A DNA stretch of 64,000 nt from Mycobacterium sp. ITM-2016-00318 (GTDB lineage Bacteria > Actinomycetota > Actinomycetes > Mycobacteriales > Mycobacteriaceae). Shown piece by piece: positions 38,233 through 46,501 of this stretch. Both the position numbers and the translations under genes were made by a program. The stretch lies in the NCBI RefSeq assembly GCF_002968285.2, contig NZ_CP134400.1:124001-188000 (forward strand), written 5' to 3'. The first letter of the stretch is position 1. Each line of letters opens with the position of its first letter. Under the pieces are notes generated by a model. It had not been told where the DNA came from, did no database searches, and saw only the letters and a program-made list of their open reading frames with translations.

Positions 38233-39156
38233 ATGGCCCATCGGCCGCGCGTCGTCGCCGTGATCGTGCTTGTGATCGTGGCGGCCGTCGCGCTGCACGG
38301 ATACCTGCCCGGTGCGGAGACTCCGCCGCGCGAGCGGCCTGCCAGCAGCTTCGGCAGCCTGTTCGCCGTCATCGCGATGCTCGCGGTGTCGATGGCAATC
38401 ATCGTCATCGCTGTCGTCACGCAGTCGCGCCACCGTCCCGTCTCCCACGGCGCCGGTGAGCTTCCCCGCGAGCGGGCGGGCGACAAAAGGCCGCTGACGT
38501 GGCGCATGGTGCTCGTCGCGGTGGCCGTCGTGATCGCGTGGCTGCTTCTGTTCGCGCTGTTGTCACGGATGAACGCGCAGCTCGACGTCGACGCACCGCC
38601 TCCGGACGCGGATGCGTCGCCATCGGGCACACCCGCACCGCCCGTAGAGCCCGCCGATGAGGCGCAACCGTCGTCCAACGTCTTCTCACTGCTGGCCGGG
38701 TCGACGGTGCTGCTCATGCTGGTGGTGTTCATCGGCGCGGCGATCGCAGGCCACCGGCAGCGCCGTCGCGGCGGGCCGGCGCCCGTACCCGGTGGCGAAA
38801 ATCCAGTGGCGGCAACGACCTCCGCATCCGACCCGCTCACAAGGGCGGCCGAGATCGGGCTCGCGGAGGCGGGCGACCTGAGCCGAGAGCCACGCGAGGC
38901 GATCATTGCCTGCTACGCCGCGATGGAGCATGAGCTCGAGAACTCACCCGACGTCGTGCCCCGCGAATCGGATACGCCGACAGAGGTGCTGGCCCGCGCC
39001 GTCGAGCACCGCGCGCTACGCGCCGACAGCGCAACCGAACTCGTCGAGCTCTTCGAGGAGGCACGCTTCAGCCCGCATGTGATGACCGAGCAACACCGCG
39101 AGGCCGCGGTGCGGGTCCTGCGGCTCGTGCTCGCCGAACTGCGGAGCGTGGCATGA
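38233..39156 (+). CDS. DUF4129 membrane protein of a MoxR cluster
   Basis: 307 residues. About four hydrophobic helices (near 7-24, 44-64, 92-112 and 151-172) with charged loops between, then a C-terminal DUF4129 domain (about 215-305) carrying REAIIACYAAMEHELE and HMTEQH-like TEQHREAAVRVLRLV. DUF4129 is common next to MoxR AAA ATPases and DUF58 proteins. It opens a five-gene string in which every boundary is an ATGA overlap, so it is the first member of an operon with moxR. AGGA sits 6 bases before the ATG. Confidence 0.85.
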   Translation: MAHRPRVVAVIVLVIVAAVALHGYLPGAETPPRERPASSFGSLFAVIAMLAVSMAIIVIAVVTQSRHRPVSHGAGELPRERAGDKRPLTWRMVLVAVAVVIAWLLLFALLSRMNAQLDVDAPPPDADASPSGTPAPPVEPADEAQPSSNVFSLLAGSTVLLMLVVFIGAAIAGHRQRRRGGPAPVPGGENPVAATTSASDPLTRAAEIGLAEAGDLSREPREAIIACYAAMEHELENSPDVVPRESDTPTEVLARAVEHRALRADSATELVELFEEARFSPHVMTEQHREAAVRVLRLVLAELRSVA

Positions 39157-39644
39157 CCGCCAAGAAGTTGACAGCTGCGGGCCTCTGCCTGGTGATCGGG
39201 GTGCAGATGCTGGCGATGCTGGCCCCCGACCGGCGGTTTGTGCTGGTCATCGTCGGGGTAGCCGTAGCGGTGTCCCTGCTGGCGCTGCGGTGGTATCTGG
39301 CGCGCGGAACCGAGGACGATGCGGTGCCGCCGAGTGCGAATGACGCCGAAGAGTCGTTGCGCCGCTGGCTGTCTCGCACCGAGACGTTGATCTCCTGGTC
39401 GGAGTCCACCCGGTCGGACTGGGACCGACATCTGCGGCCGATGCTGGCGCGGCAGTTCGGCATCGCCACCGGCCAGAAGCAGAACAAGAACCGGGACGGT
39501 TTCCGGGCCACCGGGCGGATGTTGTTCGGTGAGGAACTGTGGGCGTGGGTCGATCCTGAGAACGTCGCGCGCACGAACCAGCATGTGCCGGGCCCCGGCC
39601 GCGACGCGCTCGACGAAATTCTTCGAAGGTTGGAGCTGCTATGA
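39153..39644 (+). CDS. Small membrane protein of the MoxR operon
   Basis: 163 residues. Two N-terminal helices (about 8-27 and 30-47, LVIGVQMLAMLAPD and LVIVGVAVAVSLLALRWYL) are followed by a soluble part of about 100 residues rich in Arg, Trp and acidic residues (RRWLSRTETLISWSESTRSDW). No recognised domain. Its fixed place between the DUF4129 and moxR genes, with overlaps on both sides, says it belongs to the same complex. It resembles the small proteins found in the moxR3-type clusters of other mycobacteria by position only. Confidence 0.78.
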   Translation: MTAKKLTAAGLCLVIGVQMLAMLAPDRRFVLVIVGVAVAVSLLALRWYLARGTEDDAVPPSANDAEESLRRWLSRTETLISWSESTRSDWDRHLRPMLARQFGIATGQKQNKNRDGFRATGRMLFGEELWAWVDPENVARTNQHVPGPGRDALDEILRRLELL

Positions 39645-40609
39645 CCGGGATGTCACTGCCTGCGGCGACGACGACTGCCAACTGCGAAGCGGTGCTCGAC
39701 GAGATCGGGAAGGTCGTGGTCGGCAAGCGGTGGGCACTGAACCTCATCCTGACGTCGGTGCTCGCGGGCGGACACGTGTTGATCGAAGACCTACCCGGGC
39801 TTGGCAAGACGTTGATCGCGCGGTCGTTCGCAGCGGCGCTCGGCCTGGAGTTCACCCGCGTCCAGTTCACCCCTGACCTGCTGCCCGCCGACCTGCTCGG
39901 CTCGACGGTCTACGACATGCAGTCCGGCCGATTCGAATTCCGATCGGGCCCGATATTCACCAATCTGCTTCTCGCCGACGAGATCAACAGGACGCCGCCC
40001 AAAACCCAGGCCGCACTCCTCGAGGCGATGGCCGAAGGTCAGGTGAGCATCGACGGAGTCACCCATCGGCTGCCGGACCCGTTCATCGTGCTCGCCACGG
40101 ACAACCCGATCGAGTACGAGGGCACGTATCCGCTGCCGGAGGCGCAACTCGACCGGTTCGCGATCCGGCTGGAGTTGCGCTACCTCTCCGAGGACGAGGA
40201 GGCGTCGATGCTGCGCCGCCGTCTGGAGCGAGGCTCGGCGGAGCCGACGGTGAATCAGGTTGTCGACGCCCATGATCTGGTCGCCATGCGCGAGTCGGTG
40301 GAGCAGGTGACCGTGCACGACGACATGCTCGCGTACGTGGTGTCGCTGGCCAACGCGACGCGGCAGCATCCGCAGGTGGCCGTCGGCGCGAGCCCGCGCG
40401 CCGAACTCGACCTCGTCCAGCACGCCCGCGCGCGGGCGCTTCTGCTTGGCCGCGACTACGTGATTCCCGAGGACGTGAAATCGCTTGCCGTTCCCACCAT
40501 GGCGCACCGGATCAGCCTCAAACCCGAGATGTGGGTACGTCGGGTGCACGGTGCCGACATCGTGGAGGAACTGTTGCGGCGGTTGCCGGTACCGCGGGCC
40601 CGCGGATGA
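39641..40609 (+). CDS. MoxR-family AAA ATPase (MoxR3-like)
   Basis: 322 residues. Walker A EDLPGLGKTLIA with Lys56, Walker B LLLADEIN at about 109-116, sensor 1 in LATDNPIEYEGTYPLPEAQLDRF (position about 151-173), and a C-terminal lid domain. MoxR proteins act as ATP-driven chaperones that load cofactors or ready membrane-associated partner proteins. The gene set (DUF4129, MoxR, DUF58, small membrane protein) fits the moxR3 type, near Rv3164c in M. tuberculosis, rather than moxR1 or moxR2. No transglutaminase-domain gene, which often joins such clusters, is present. Confidence 0.92.
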   Translation: MTGMSLPAATTTANCEAVLDEIGKVVVGKRWALNLILTSVLAGGHVLIEDLPGLGKTLIARSFAAALGLEFTRVQFTPDLLPADLLGSTVYDMQSGRFEFRSGPIFTNLLLADEINRTPPKTQAALLEAMAEGQVSIDGVTHRLPDPFIVLATDNPIEYEGTYPLPEAQLDRFAIRLELRYLSEDEEASMLRRRLERGSAEPTVNQVVDAHDLVAMRESVEQVTVHDDMLAYVVSLANATRQHPQVAVGASPRAELDLVQHARARALLLGRDYVIPEDVKSLAVPTMAHRISLKPEMWVRRVHGADIVEELLRRLPVPRARG

Positions 40610-41889
40610 TCGGCGCGGACGCGAGGAGCAAGAACAACCTCAGTCGCGTCACGGAGCCCGAGCTACGCTGGCACGCTTCGCCTTTGGCACGTGCGGTCGC
40701 CACCTGTGCGGGGGTCCTGCTTGCGGCGGCGTTGATCGGGTCACGTTGGCAGCTGATCGCATTCGTCGCGCCGCTGCTTGGCGTGCTGTGTTCGATCGGT
40801 TGGCAGCGCGCCGTGCCCAAGGTCTTCGTGCACGCCGAGCCGGACCTGCAACGGTGTTTCGAAGGCGAGCAGGCACAGCTGACCATATGGGCGTCAGCCG
40901 ATCCGGGTGACGTCGACGTCACCCTCGCGCTGGCAGCTGTGGACGGGATGACGCTCGAGGTGGCGGACGCGGGCGACGGCAGGCAGACGGTCACCGTTGC
41001 GGCCGACCGCTGGGGTCGCTACCCGATCCGCGCGACGGTCGACGTGGTCGCGCCGGGCGGGCTGCTCTCGGGCACCGCGACCGCCGACGCATGCGACGTG
41101 TTCGTGTTCCCGGTCGCCCCGCCGCAATCCACGGCGATCCCCAAGACGGAGCTGCTCGACCGGCTGGGCACCCACCTGACTCGGCACATCGGGCCGGGGG
41201 TCGAGTACGCCGACATCCGACCGTATGTGCCCGGTGACCAACTGCGCACGGTGAATTGGCCGGTGAGCGCGCGCCGCGGCAGCCTGCACGTCACCCAGCG
41301 GCTGACCGATCGGGCCGCCGATGTGGTGGTGCTGATCGATACCTACGCACAGCCGCCGGGGCCGGCGACAGAGGCGACCGAGCGCGCACTCCGCGGCGCC
41401 GTGCAGGTGGTGCAGAGCGCGCTGCGCAGCGGCGACCGCGCGGGCGTCGTGACGCTGGGCGGCGGGCGCCCACGCTGGCTCGGCGCCGACATCGGCAGGC
41501 GGCAGTTCTACCGGCTGCTCGACACACTGCTCGGCGCGGGCGACGAATTCGAGACCACGACAGGCACATTGGCGCCGCGCGCGGCGCTACCACCTGGCGC
41601 CGTCGTCGTCGCCTTCTCCACGATGCTCGACACCGAATTCGCCCTGTCCCTGATCGACCTGCGCAGGCGCGGGCACACGGTGGTGGCGGTCGACGTGCTC
41701 GAGGGCGCCCCGTTCGAGCCTGGAATGGACCCGTTGTTCACCCGCATGTGGGCGATGCAGAGGTCGTTCATGTACCGCGACATGGGCACCATCGGTGTCG
41801 ACATCGTGTCCTGGCCGGAGCGGAACACCCTCGACCAGTCGATGAAGCTGGTCCCGGAGCACCGGCGGCCGGTGCGGGGGCGGCGATGA
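40606..41889 (+). CDS. DUF58 (VWA-like) protein of the MoxR operon
   Basis: 427 residues. Two N-terminal helices (about 30-50 and 52-68), a beta-rich region, then the DUF58 core with GVEYADIRPYVPGDQLRTVNWPVSARRG, which is the family signature, and a von Willebrand A-like domain (about 235-380, VVVLIDTYAQPP and AVVVAFSTMLDTE). The MIDAS-like DxSxS is not obvious, as in many DUF58 proteins. It is the usual MoxR partner. ATG at 40606 overlaps the moxR stop (ATGA), which fixes the start. Confidence 0.88.
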   Translation: MIGADARSKNNLSRVTEPELRWHASPLARAVATCAGVLLAAALIGSRWQLIAFVAPLLGVLCSIGWQRAVPKVFVHAEPDLQRCFEGEQAQLTIWASADPGDVDVTLALAAVDGMTLEVADAGDGRQTVTVAADRWGRYPIRATVDVVAPGGLLSGTATADACDVFVFPVAPPQSTAIPKTELLDRLGTHLTRHIGPGVEYADIRPYVPGDQLRTVNWPVSARRGSLHVTQRLTDRAADVVVLIDTYAQPPGPATEATERALRGAVQVVQSALRSGDRAGVVTLGGGRPRWLGADIGRRQFYRLLDTLLGAGDEFETTTGTLAPRAALPPGAVVVAFSTMLDTEFALSLIDLRRRGHTVVAVDVLEGAPFEPGMDPLFTRMWAMQRSFMYRDMGTIGVDIVSWPERNTLDQSMKLVPEHRRPVRGRR

Positions 41890-42365
41890 ACCTTCTCGGC
41901 AGGGCGCATCTGCTGTCGACAGCCTTCGGGCTGGTGATGGTCGCGTCGGCCGGCCTCCAGACCACCGGGGCCGCACTGATTCTCGCCGTGGCGGCCGTGG
42001 TGGCCGTGCTGGCAGGCATCGTGGCCCGGGTCGCCGCGACCCTCGCGGTGTTGTTGTCGGCGGCGGCGATCGTCGTCGCCGACGCCCCGGCGGTGCTCGC
42101 GGCGCTCGCCGGGCTGTCCGCGGCGTGCTACCTCGTGCTGCGCTACACCGAAGGCGGATCCACGAGGGTGATCGGCGCATCCGCTCCGGCAATGCTTGCC
42201 GCCCTTGGTTTCACCTTCGTCGGCGTGCTCGCGGCGTCGTTCCCGTTCGAGTTGCCGTGGCTGCCGCTGCTCGCTCCGTTGGCGGTTTTCGGCATCTACG
42301 TGCTCGCCACCCGCCCCTTTTACCAGGCCGGTGAGGGCACGCTCGACATCAGTTCCAGATCCTGA
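41886..42365 (+). CDS. Small integral membrane protein ending the MoxR operon
   Basis: 159 residues, nearly all hydrophobic: about five helices (LLSTAFGLVMVASAG, ALILAVAAVVAVLAG, ATLAVLLSAAAIVVA, AVLAALAGLSAACYLVL and a final LPLLAPLAVFGIYVLA). No charged active-site residues. ATGA overlap with the DUF58 gene fixes the start at 41886. It is comparable by position to the last gene of moxR3-type clusters (Rv3162c region). It overlaps zmp1 tail-to-tail by 17 bases. Function unknown. Confidence 0.83.
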   Translation: MNLLGRAHLLSTAFGLVMVASAGLQTTGAALILAVAAVVAVLAGIVARVAATLAVLLSAAAIVVADAPAVLAALAGLSAACYLVLRYTEGGSTRVIGASAPAMLAALGFTFVGVLAASFPFELPWLPLLAPLAVFGIYVLATRPFYQAGEGTLDISSRS

Positions 42366-44346
42366 CCCGTCTCTCCGGCTCGAGATACAGGGTGTCGTCC
42401 TCGTCGACCTCGAACGCCTGGTAGAACGCGTCCATGTTGCGGATCACGCCGTTGCAGCGGAACTCCGGCGGTGAGTGCGGATCGACGGCCAGGCGCCGGA
42501 GCGCCTCAGCCTCGCGGGATTTGGTGCGCCACACCTGAGCCCATCCGAAGAACACGCGCTGCACACCTGTCAGCCCGTCGATGACCGGAGCCGGCTCACC
42601 ACCCAGTGAGAGCTGATAGGCCAGCAGCGCGATCGACAGACCACCGAGGTCGCCGATGTTCTCGCCTACCGTGAAGGCGCCGTTGACATGTGATCCGTTG
42701 TGCCCTCGAAGTTCCCGCGGCACGAACTCGTCGTACTGCTCGATAAGCTTCTTGGTGCGCGCGCCGAACTCGGTGCGGTCGTCGTCGGTCCACCAGTCCA
42801 CGAGGTTGCCGTCACCGTCGTACTTGGCGCCCTGATCGTCGAACCCGTGGCCGATCTCGTGGCCGATCACCGCGCCGATACCGCCGTAGTTGGCGGCGTC
42901 GTCGGCGTCGGCGTCGAAGAACGGCGGCTGCAGAATCGCCGCGGGAAAGACGATCTCGTTCATGCCGGGGTTGTAGTAGGCGTTCACCGTCTGCGGCGTC
43001 ATGAACCACTCGTCGCGGTCGACAGGGCCGCCGAGCTTGGCGACCTCACGCTCCGAGCTGACGATCGCGCCGCGCCGGTAGTTGCCGTACAGGTCGTCGC
43101 GCTCGATGACCAGCGTCGAGTAGTCACGCCACTTCACCGGATAGCCGATCTTCGGCGTGAACTTGTCCAGCTTGGCCAGCGCGCGCTGACGGGTCTCGGG
43201 TGTCATCCACTCCAACTGATTGATGCTCACCCGGTAGGCCTCGCGCAGGTTGGCCACCAGTTCGTCCATCCGCGCCTTGGCGTCCGGCGGGAAGTGCCGC
43301 TCGACGTAGAGCTTGCCGAGCGGGTCGCCCATCAGGTTCTCCACCACCGAGACGCCGCGCTTCCAGCGTTCCCGGATGGATTCGGTGCCGCTGAGCGTCC
43401 GGCCGTAGAAGTCGAAGTCCTCGGCGACCAGGTCGTCGGTGAGCAGGAAGGCGCGCGAGTGAATGACCCGCCACCTGGCCCACCGCTTCCAGTCCTCGAG
43501 GTCTTCGGCGGCCCACAGCGCAGCGAACGCGGTCAGGTAATCCGGTTGCCGCACAACCAGTTCGGCTGCGGTGTCGGGACCGGCGCCCATCGCGGTGACC
43601 CAGCCGGCCCAGTCGAAGCCAGGCGCCTCTGCGGACAGGTCGGTGAACTGACGCAGGTTGTAGGTGAGGTCGGCGTCGCGCCGCTTGACGACGTCCCAGT
43701 GCGCGGCGGCCAGCTTGGCCTCCAGCGCGACGATCCGCTCGGCGGTGGCCTGCCATTCGCCCGGCTGCGGCTCCTCGCCGTGCACCAGCCCGAACATCGA
43801 GGCGATGTGGCGCGGGTAGGCGGCCAGGATCTCGGCATGCTGATCGTCGCGGTAGTAGGACTCGTCGGGCAGTCCGATGCCCGACTGGCTCAGGTGCAAC
43901 AGATACCGGGCGGAGTTCTTGGAGTCGGTGTCGATGTAGGCGCCGGTGCCCCCGCCGACGCCCGCGCGCTGCAGCCCGCCGATCACCGCGGCCAGCGCGT
44001 CGGCATCGGCAGCCTCGTCGATCAGGGCGAGTTCGTCGAGCAGCGGCGCAACGCCGATCCGTTCGACCGTCGCCTCGTCGGTGAAGCTCGCGAACAGGTC
44101 GCCGATGCGCTGCTGGTCGGTGCCGTTGGCGGCACCGGCCGCAGCCGCCTCGTTGATGAGGTCGCGAATCTGCTCCTCCGCCCGGTCGTACAGCGACCGG
44201 AACGCCCCGTCGGTGGCCCGGTCGGGGGGGATCGCGTAGTCGGCCAGCCAGCGGCCGTTCACGTGCCCGAACAAGTCGTCCTGGGGGCGGGCCTGGTCGT
44301 CGACGTGGCTCAGATCGATGCCGGAGCGGATTGCTTCTACTGTCAC
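42349..44346 (-). CDS. zmp1: Zinc metalloprotease Zmp1 (M13 family)
   Basis: 665 residues, the length of M13 (neprilysin-like) proteases and of Rv0198c. Zinc motif HEIGH at 496-500 with catalytic Glu497, third ligand Glu562 in GENIGD, and the substrate-binding NAYY (VNAYYNPGMNEIVFPAA) and a C-terminal RVRIW ending. No signal peptide is visible although the family works outside the cytoplasm. Zmp1 of M. tuberculosis is a virulence factor that blocks inflammasome activation. A 48-codon ORF with a good ribosome site lies 41 bases upstream in the same direction. Confidence 0.95.
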   Translation of the reverse strand: MTVEAIRSGIDLSHVDDQARPQDDLFGHVNGRWLADYAIPPDRATDGAFRSLYDRAEEQIRDLINEAAAAGAANGTDQQRIGDLFASFTDEATVERIGVAPLLDELALIDEAADADALAAVIGGLQRAGVGGGTGAYIDTDSKNSARYLLHLSQSGIGLPDESYYRDDQHAEILAAYPRHIASMFGLVHGEEPQPGEWQATAERIVALEAKLAAAHWDVVKRRDADLTYNLRQFTDLSAEAPGFDWAGWVTAMGAGPDTAAELVVRQPDYLTAFAALWAAEDLEDWKRWARWRVIHSRAFLLTDDLVAEDFDFYGRTLSGTESIRERWKRGVSVVENLMGDPLGKLYVERHFPPDAKARMDELVANLREAYRVSINQLEWMTPETRQRALAKLDKFTPKIGYPVKWRDYSTLVIERDDLYGNYRRGAIVSSEREVAKLGGPVDRDEWFMTPQTVNAYYNPGMNEIVFPAAILQPPFFDADADDAANYGGIGAVIGHEIGHGFDDQGAKYDGDGNLVDWWTDDDRTEFGARTKKLIEQYDEFVPRELRGHNGSHVNGAFTVGENIGDLGGLSIALLAYQLSLGGEPAPVIDGLTGVQRVFFGWAQVWRTKSREAEALRRLAVDPHSPPEFRCNGVIRNMDAFYQAFEVDEDDTLYLEPERRVRIWN

Positions 44347-44387
44347 CCCACCAGGTTGCCAGAAGGGTGGGAGAGCGCCGTGACCCC

Positions 44388-44534
44388 TCAGTCCCGCTCG
44401 GTACCGCCGGTGGCATCGCCCAGCTCGACCCCGAACATCGCGGCCAGGCAGCCGTGCTCGGCGCAGTCATGTCGCGCGACCGCAACGGCGGCACCTCGAC
44501 GGTTCGAGGCGGTGGTGTCGGTGGTGGTGGTCAT
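44388..44534 (-). CDS. 48-codon Cys/His small protein upstream of zmp1
   Basis: ATG at 44532-44534 preceded at 8 bases by AGGAG (44543-44547), and an open frame to TGA giving 48 residues. The N-terminus is Thr-rich (MTTTTDTTASN). The centre has HDCAEHGC at 22-29, that is H-x-C-x2-H-x-C, a spacing that could bind a metal ion. No transmembrane helix or signal peptide. It runs in the direction of zmp1 and ends 41 bases before it, so it may be co-transcribed or act as a leader. I do not recognise the family; short length keeps confidence moderate. Confidence 0.5.
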   Translation of the reverse strand: MTTTTDTTASNRRGAAVAVARHDCAEHGCLAAMFGVELGDATGGTERD

Positions 44535-44546
44535 CTCAATTTCTCC

Positions 44547-44592
44547 TGTTCGCCGTGTATTTCGGCTGGTAACCGGATTGTTCCGGCGAACA
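44547..44592. repeat. 9-bp inverted repeat upstream of the 48-codon ORF
   Basis: TGTTCGCCG (44547-44555) and CGGCGAACA (44584-44592) are perfect inverted copies, 28 bases apart. On the minus strand they lie directly upstream of, and partly against, the AGGAG ribosome site of the small ORF. In RNA they could form a stem that hides that site; as DNA they could bind a dimer. GGTAACC (44569-44575) sits between them as an inner palindrome. Confidence 0.5.
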
Positions 44593-44622
44593 CAAGCTAG
44601 GTCTCCGCAGCTCACGTGGCTC

Positions 44623-44638
44623 GCTTGTGCGCACAAGC
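44623..44638. promoter_or_regulatory. 16-bp perfect palindrome, candidate operator
   Basis: GCTTGTGCGCACAAGC is a perfect 16-base palindrome in the 206-base gap between the small ORF/zmp1 and the Mce-associated gene at 44741. The half-site CACAAGC recurs at 44591-44597, 41 bases away (about four helical turns), and TTGTGC occurs again near 44676. Such repeated half-sites are typical of operator arrays. No regulator gene is adjacent, so the binding protein is unknown. Confidence 0.55.
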
Positions 44639-44740
44639 CGCACAGTTCGCGATCGCCGTTTTTTGCGCATTGTGCTCAAGGGCCGGGGTGGTGCCCGGGA
44701 TAACAAGGAAAATGCCGACCGCTTCGGTACCCTCACGGCC

Positions 44741-45388
44741 ATGCCCGCCGACCGCGCCGACGAAGCCATCGCCGACGACGACATCAAGAACGACGACATC
44801 AAGAACGACGACATCGAGAACGACGGTCCCGTCATCTCCGGTCTCGGCATCGCATCCGCGGCACTTGGCGTGCTGTCGGTGGCCGCGGTGGTGCTCGCGC
44901 TGATCATCTGGTCGGGCCATAGGGCCGACGCCGACGAGCGGGTCTATCAGACCGAGGTGCTCAACGCCGCCGCCGACTGGACCACCGTCCTCATCAACTT
45001 GAACTCCGGTGACGTCGACGCCAGCCTGCAGAAGCTGCACGACGGCACGGTGGGCAAGCTCAACAGCGAGTTCGAGTCGGCGCTGGAGCCGTACAAGAAG
45101 GTCGTGGAGACACTGCAGTCGCGGACCAAGGGCCAGGTCGACTCCGTCGCGATCGAGGCCATCCACCACCGACCTGCGACCCTGCCCGACGGCAGGCCCG
45201 CGCCGGCTCCGACGCCGCAGCCCGCGCTCGCCGAGGCGGTCAGACGCACCGACACCGTCATGGTGGTGGCGACGTCGATCAGCGACAACGTCGGCGGTAA
45301 GCCGCAGACCCTGCGCTGGAACATCCGGCTCGACGTCTCCGACGTCGACGGCAAGCTGCTGATCTCGCGGCTGGAGCAGGTGCAGTGA
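44741..45388 (+). CDS. Mce-associated membrane protein (Rv0199-like)
   Basis: 215 residues: an acidic N-terminus with tandem DDIKN repeats, one helix (about 31-56, ISGLGIASAALGVLSVAAVVLALII) and an external Mam/NTF2-like domain (ending DVDGKLLISRLEQV). By sequence type and its place beside zmp1 it matches Rv0199, which belongs to the orphan Mam proteins studied as stabilisers of Mce transporters. ATG at 44741 is chosen because it gives the family length. Its TGA overlaps the GTG of the next gene (GTGA). Confidence 0.87.
   Translation: MPADRADEAIADDDIKNDDIKNDDIENDGPVISGLGIASAALGVLSVAAVVLALIIWSGHRADADERVYQTEVLNAAADWTTVLINLNSGDVDASLQKLHDGTVGKLNSEFESALEPYKKVVETLQSRTKGQVDSVAIEAIHHRPATLPDGRPAPAPTPQPALAEAVRRTDTVMVVATSISDNVGGKPQTLRWNIRLDVSDVDGKLLISRLEQVQ
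44777..44821 (+). repeat. Three tandem 15-bp repeats coding DDIKN/DDIEN
   Basis: GACGACATCAAGAAC occurs twice in tandem at 44777-44791 and 44792-44806. A third unit at 44807-44821 differs by one base (A to G, Lys to Glu). They lie in the codons for residues 13-27 of the Mce-associated protein. The near identity suggests recent slippage, so the unit number may vary between strains. Confidence 0.85.
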
Positions 45389-46074
45389 GGAACCGCCTGC
45401 GAGTGCTGGCGTTCGACGTCGTCGCACCGCTCGCGGTGATCGCCGCGCTGATCTACATCGGGATGGGGATGGGTTGGCCGCTGTGGTGGGTGTCGCTGGC
45501 ATCGGTGCTGTGTCTTCTGGTCATCGAGGGCGTGATCGTCAACGTTGTGCTGGCCCGACGCGACGGCGTGACGGTCGGCACCGACGATGACGGGCCTGCG
45601 CTGCGGTTGGCGGTCGTCGGGATAGCCACGGTCGCCCTGATGGCCGCGGTGCTCGTCGGCTACACGCAGTGGACGGTGCCCGACCGCAACTTCCGCGACG
45701 ATAGCGCCGAGGTCGTCGGCATTGCCAGCAGCGTGGCCGAGGCGAGCGCGACGTTCACCCCGTCGAGCCCGACCGCGGCGATCGACCGTGCCGCGGCGCT
45801 GATGACGCCGGAGCGCGCGGACAAGTACAAGAACGAATTCGCCACGGTGGCAAAGCAATTGACGAGCAAGAACGTGTCGGCTCAGGCGAGCACCATCTCG
45901 GCGGGTGTCGAGGCCATCGGTCCGACCGACGCCAGCGTCGCGGTGATGATGCGGGGCACCCAGAGCGTGCCCGGCAAGCCGGCGGACCTCGCGGTGCTCG
46001 CGCTGCGGGTGACGCTGGGAAAGGACGGCGACCGCTGGCTGGTCGACGACGTCGTGCCGATCAACTCGCGCTGA
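45385..46074 (+). CDS. Mce-associated membrane protein (Rv0200-like)
   Basis: 229 residues. Two N-terminal helices (about 11-29 and 33-52) and a third (about 72-92, LAVVGIATVALMAAVLVGY) are followed by an external Mam/NTF2-like domain with DKYKNEFATVAKQL and DDASV-type TDASVAVMMRG. Paired with the previous gene as Rv0199/Rv0200 are. GTG start in a 4-base overlap. The 3' end overlaps the CoA-binding protein gene tail-to-tail by 14 bases. Confidence 0.85.
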   Translation: MRNRLRVLAFDVVAPLAVIAALIYIGMGMGWPLWWVSLASVLCLLVIEGVIVNVVLARRDGVTVGTDDDGPALRLAVVGIATVALMAAVLVGYTQWTVPDRNFRDDSAEVVGIASSVAEASATFTPSSPTAAIDRAAALMTPERADKYKNEFATVAKQLTSKNVSAQASTISAGVEAIGPTDASVAVMMRGTQSVPGKPADLAVLALRVTLGKDGDRWLVDDVVPINSR

Positions 46075-46468
46075 GCAGGCGCGCGTGGTCCACCTTGAGG
46101 CAGCGGTCCATCACGACCTGAAGGCCTGCGGCCTCGCCGTCGCGGGCCACTTGCTCGTCTGCCAGACCCGACTGCAGCCACAGTGTCTTGGCACCCACCC
46201 TGATCGCGTCGTCGAGCACGGCGGGCAGGTGCTCGTGGCGCCGGAACACGTCGACGAGGTCGGGCACGACGGGCAGCGACGCCAGGTCGGGATAGGTGGG
46301 TGTGCCGTCGACATCACCGATGGTCGGGTTGACGAGATACAACTCGTAGTCGCTGGCGGCCTTGAGATAGCTCCACACGCCGTAGACGGCGCGCGTCCTG
46401 TTCGCCGAGGCGCCGACGATCGCGACGGTTCGGGTTTCGCGCAGGATGGCATCGATGTCGGCAGTCAT
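46061..46468 (-). CDS. CoA-binding domain protein (YccU type)
   Basis: 135 residues, single Rossmann-type CoA-binding domain: VAIVGASANRTRAVYGVWSY at the N-terminus, NPTIGDV, then DVFRRHEHLPAVLDDAI and KTLWLQSGL, and the C-terminal MDRCLKVDH. The same pattern occurs in YccU. These small proteins are thought to bind CoA or a nucleotide; the role is not known. Cytoplasmic. It is separated by 33 bases from the following HTH gene in the same direction. Confidence 0.88.
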   Translation of the reverse strand: MTADIDAILRETRTVAIVGASANRTRAVYGVWSYLKAASDYELYLVNPTIGDVDGTPTYPDLASLPVVPDLVDVFRRHEHLPAVLDDAIRVGAKTLWLQSGLADEQVARDGEAAGLQVVMDRCLKVDHARLLSAS

Positions 46469-46501
46469 GACTACCGGTATACCCGCGCGGCGGTCAGGTG
46501 C

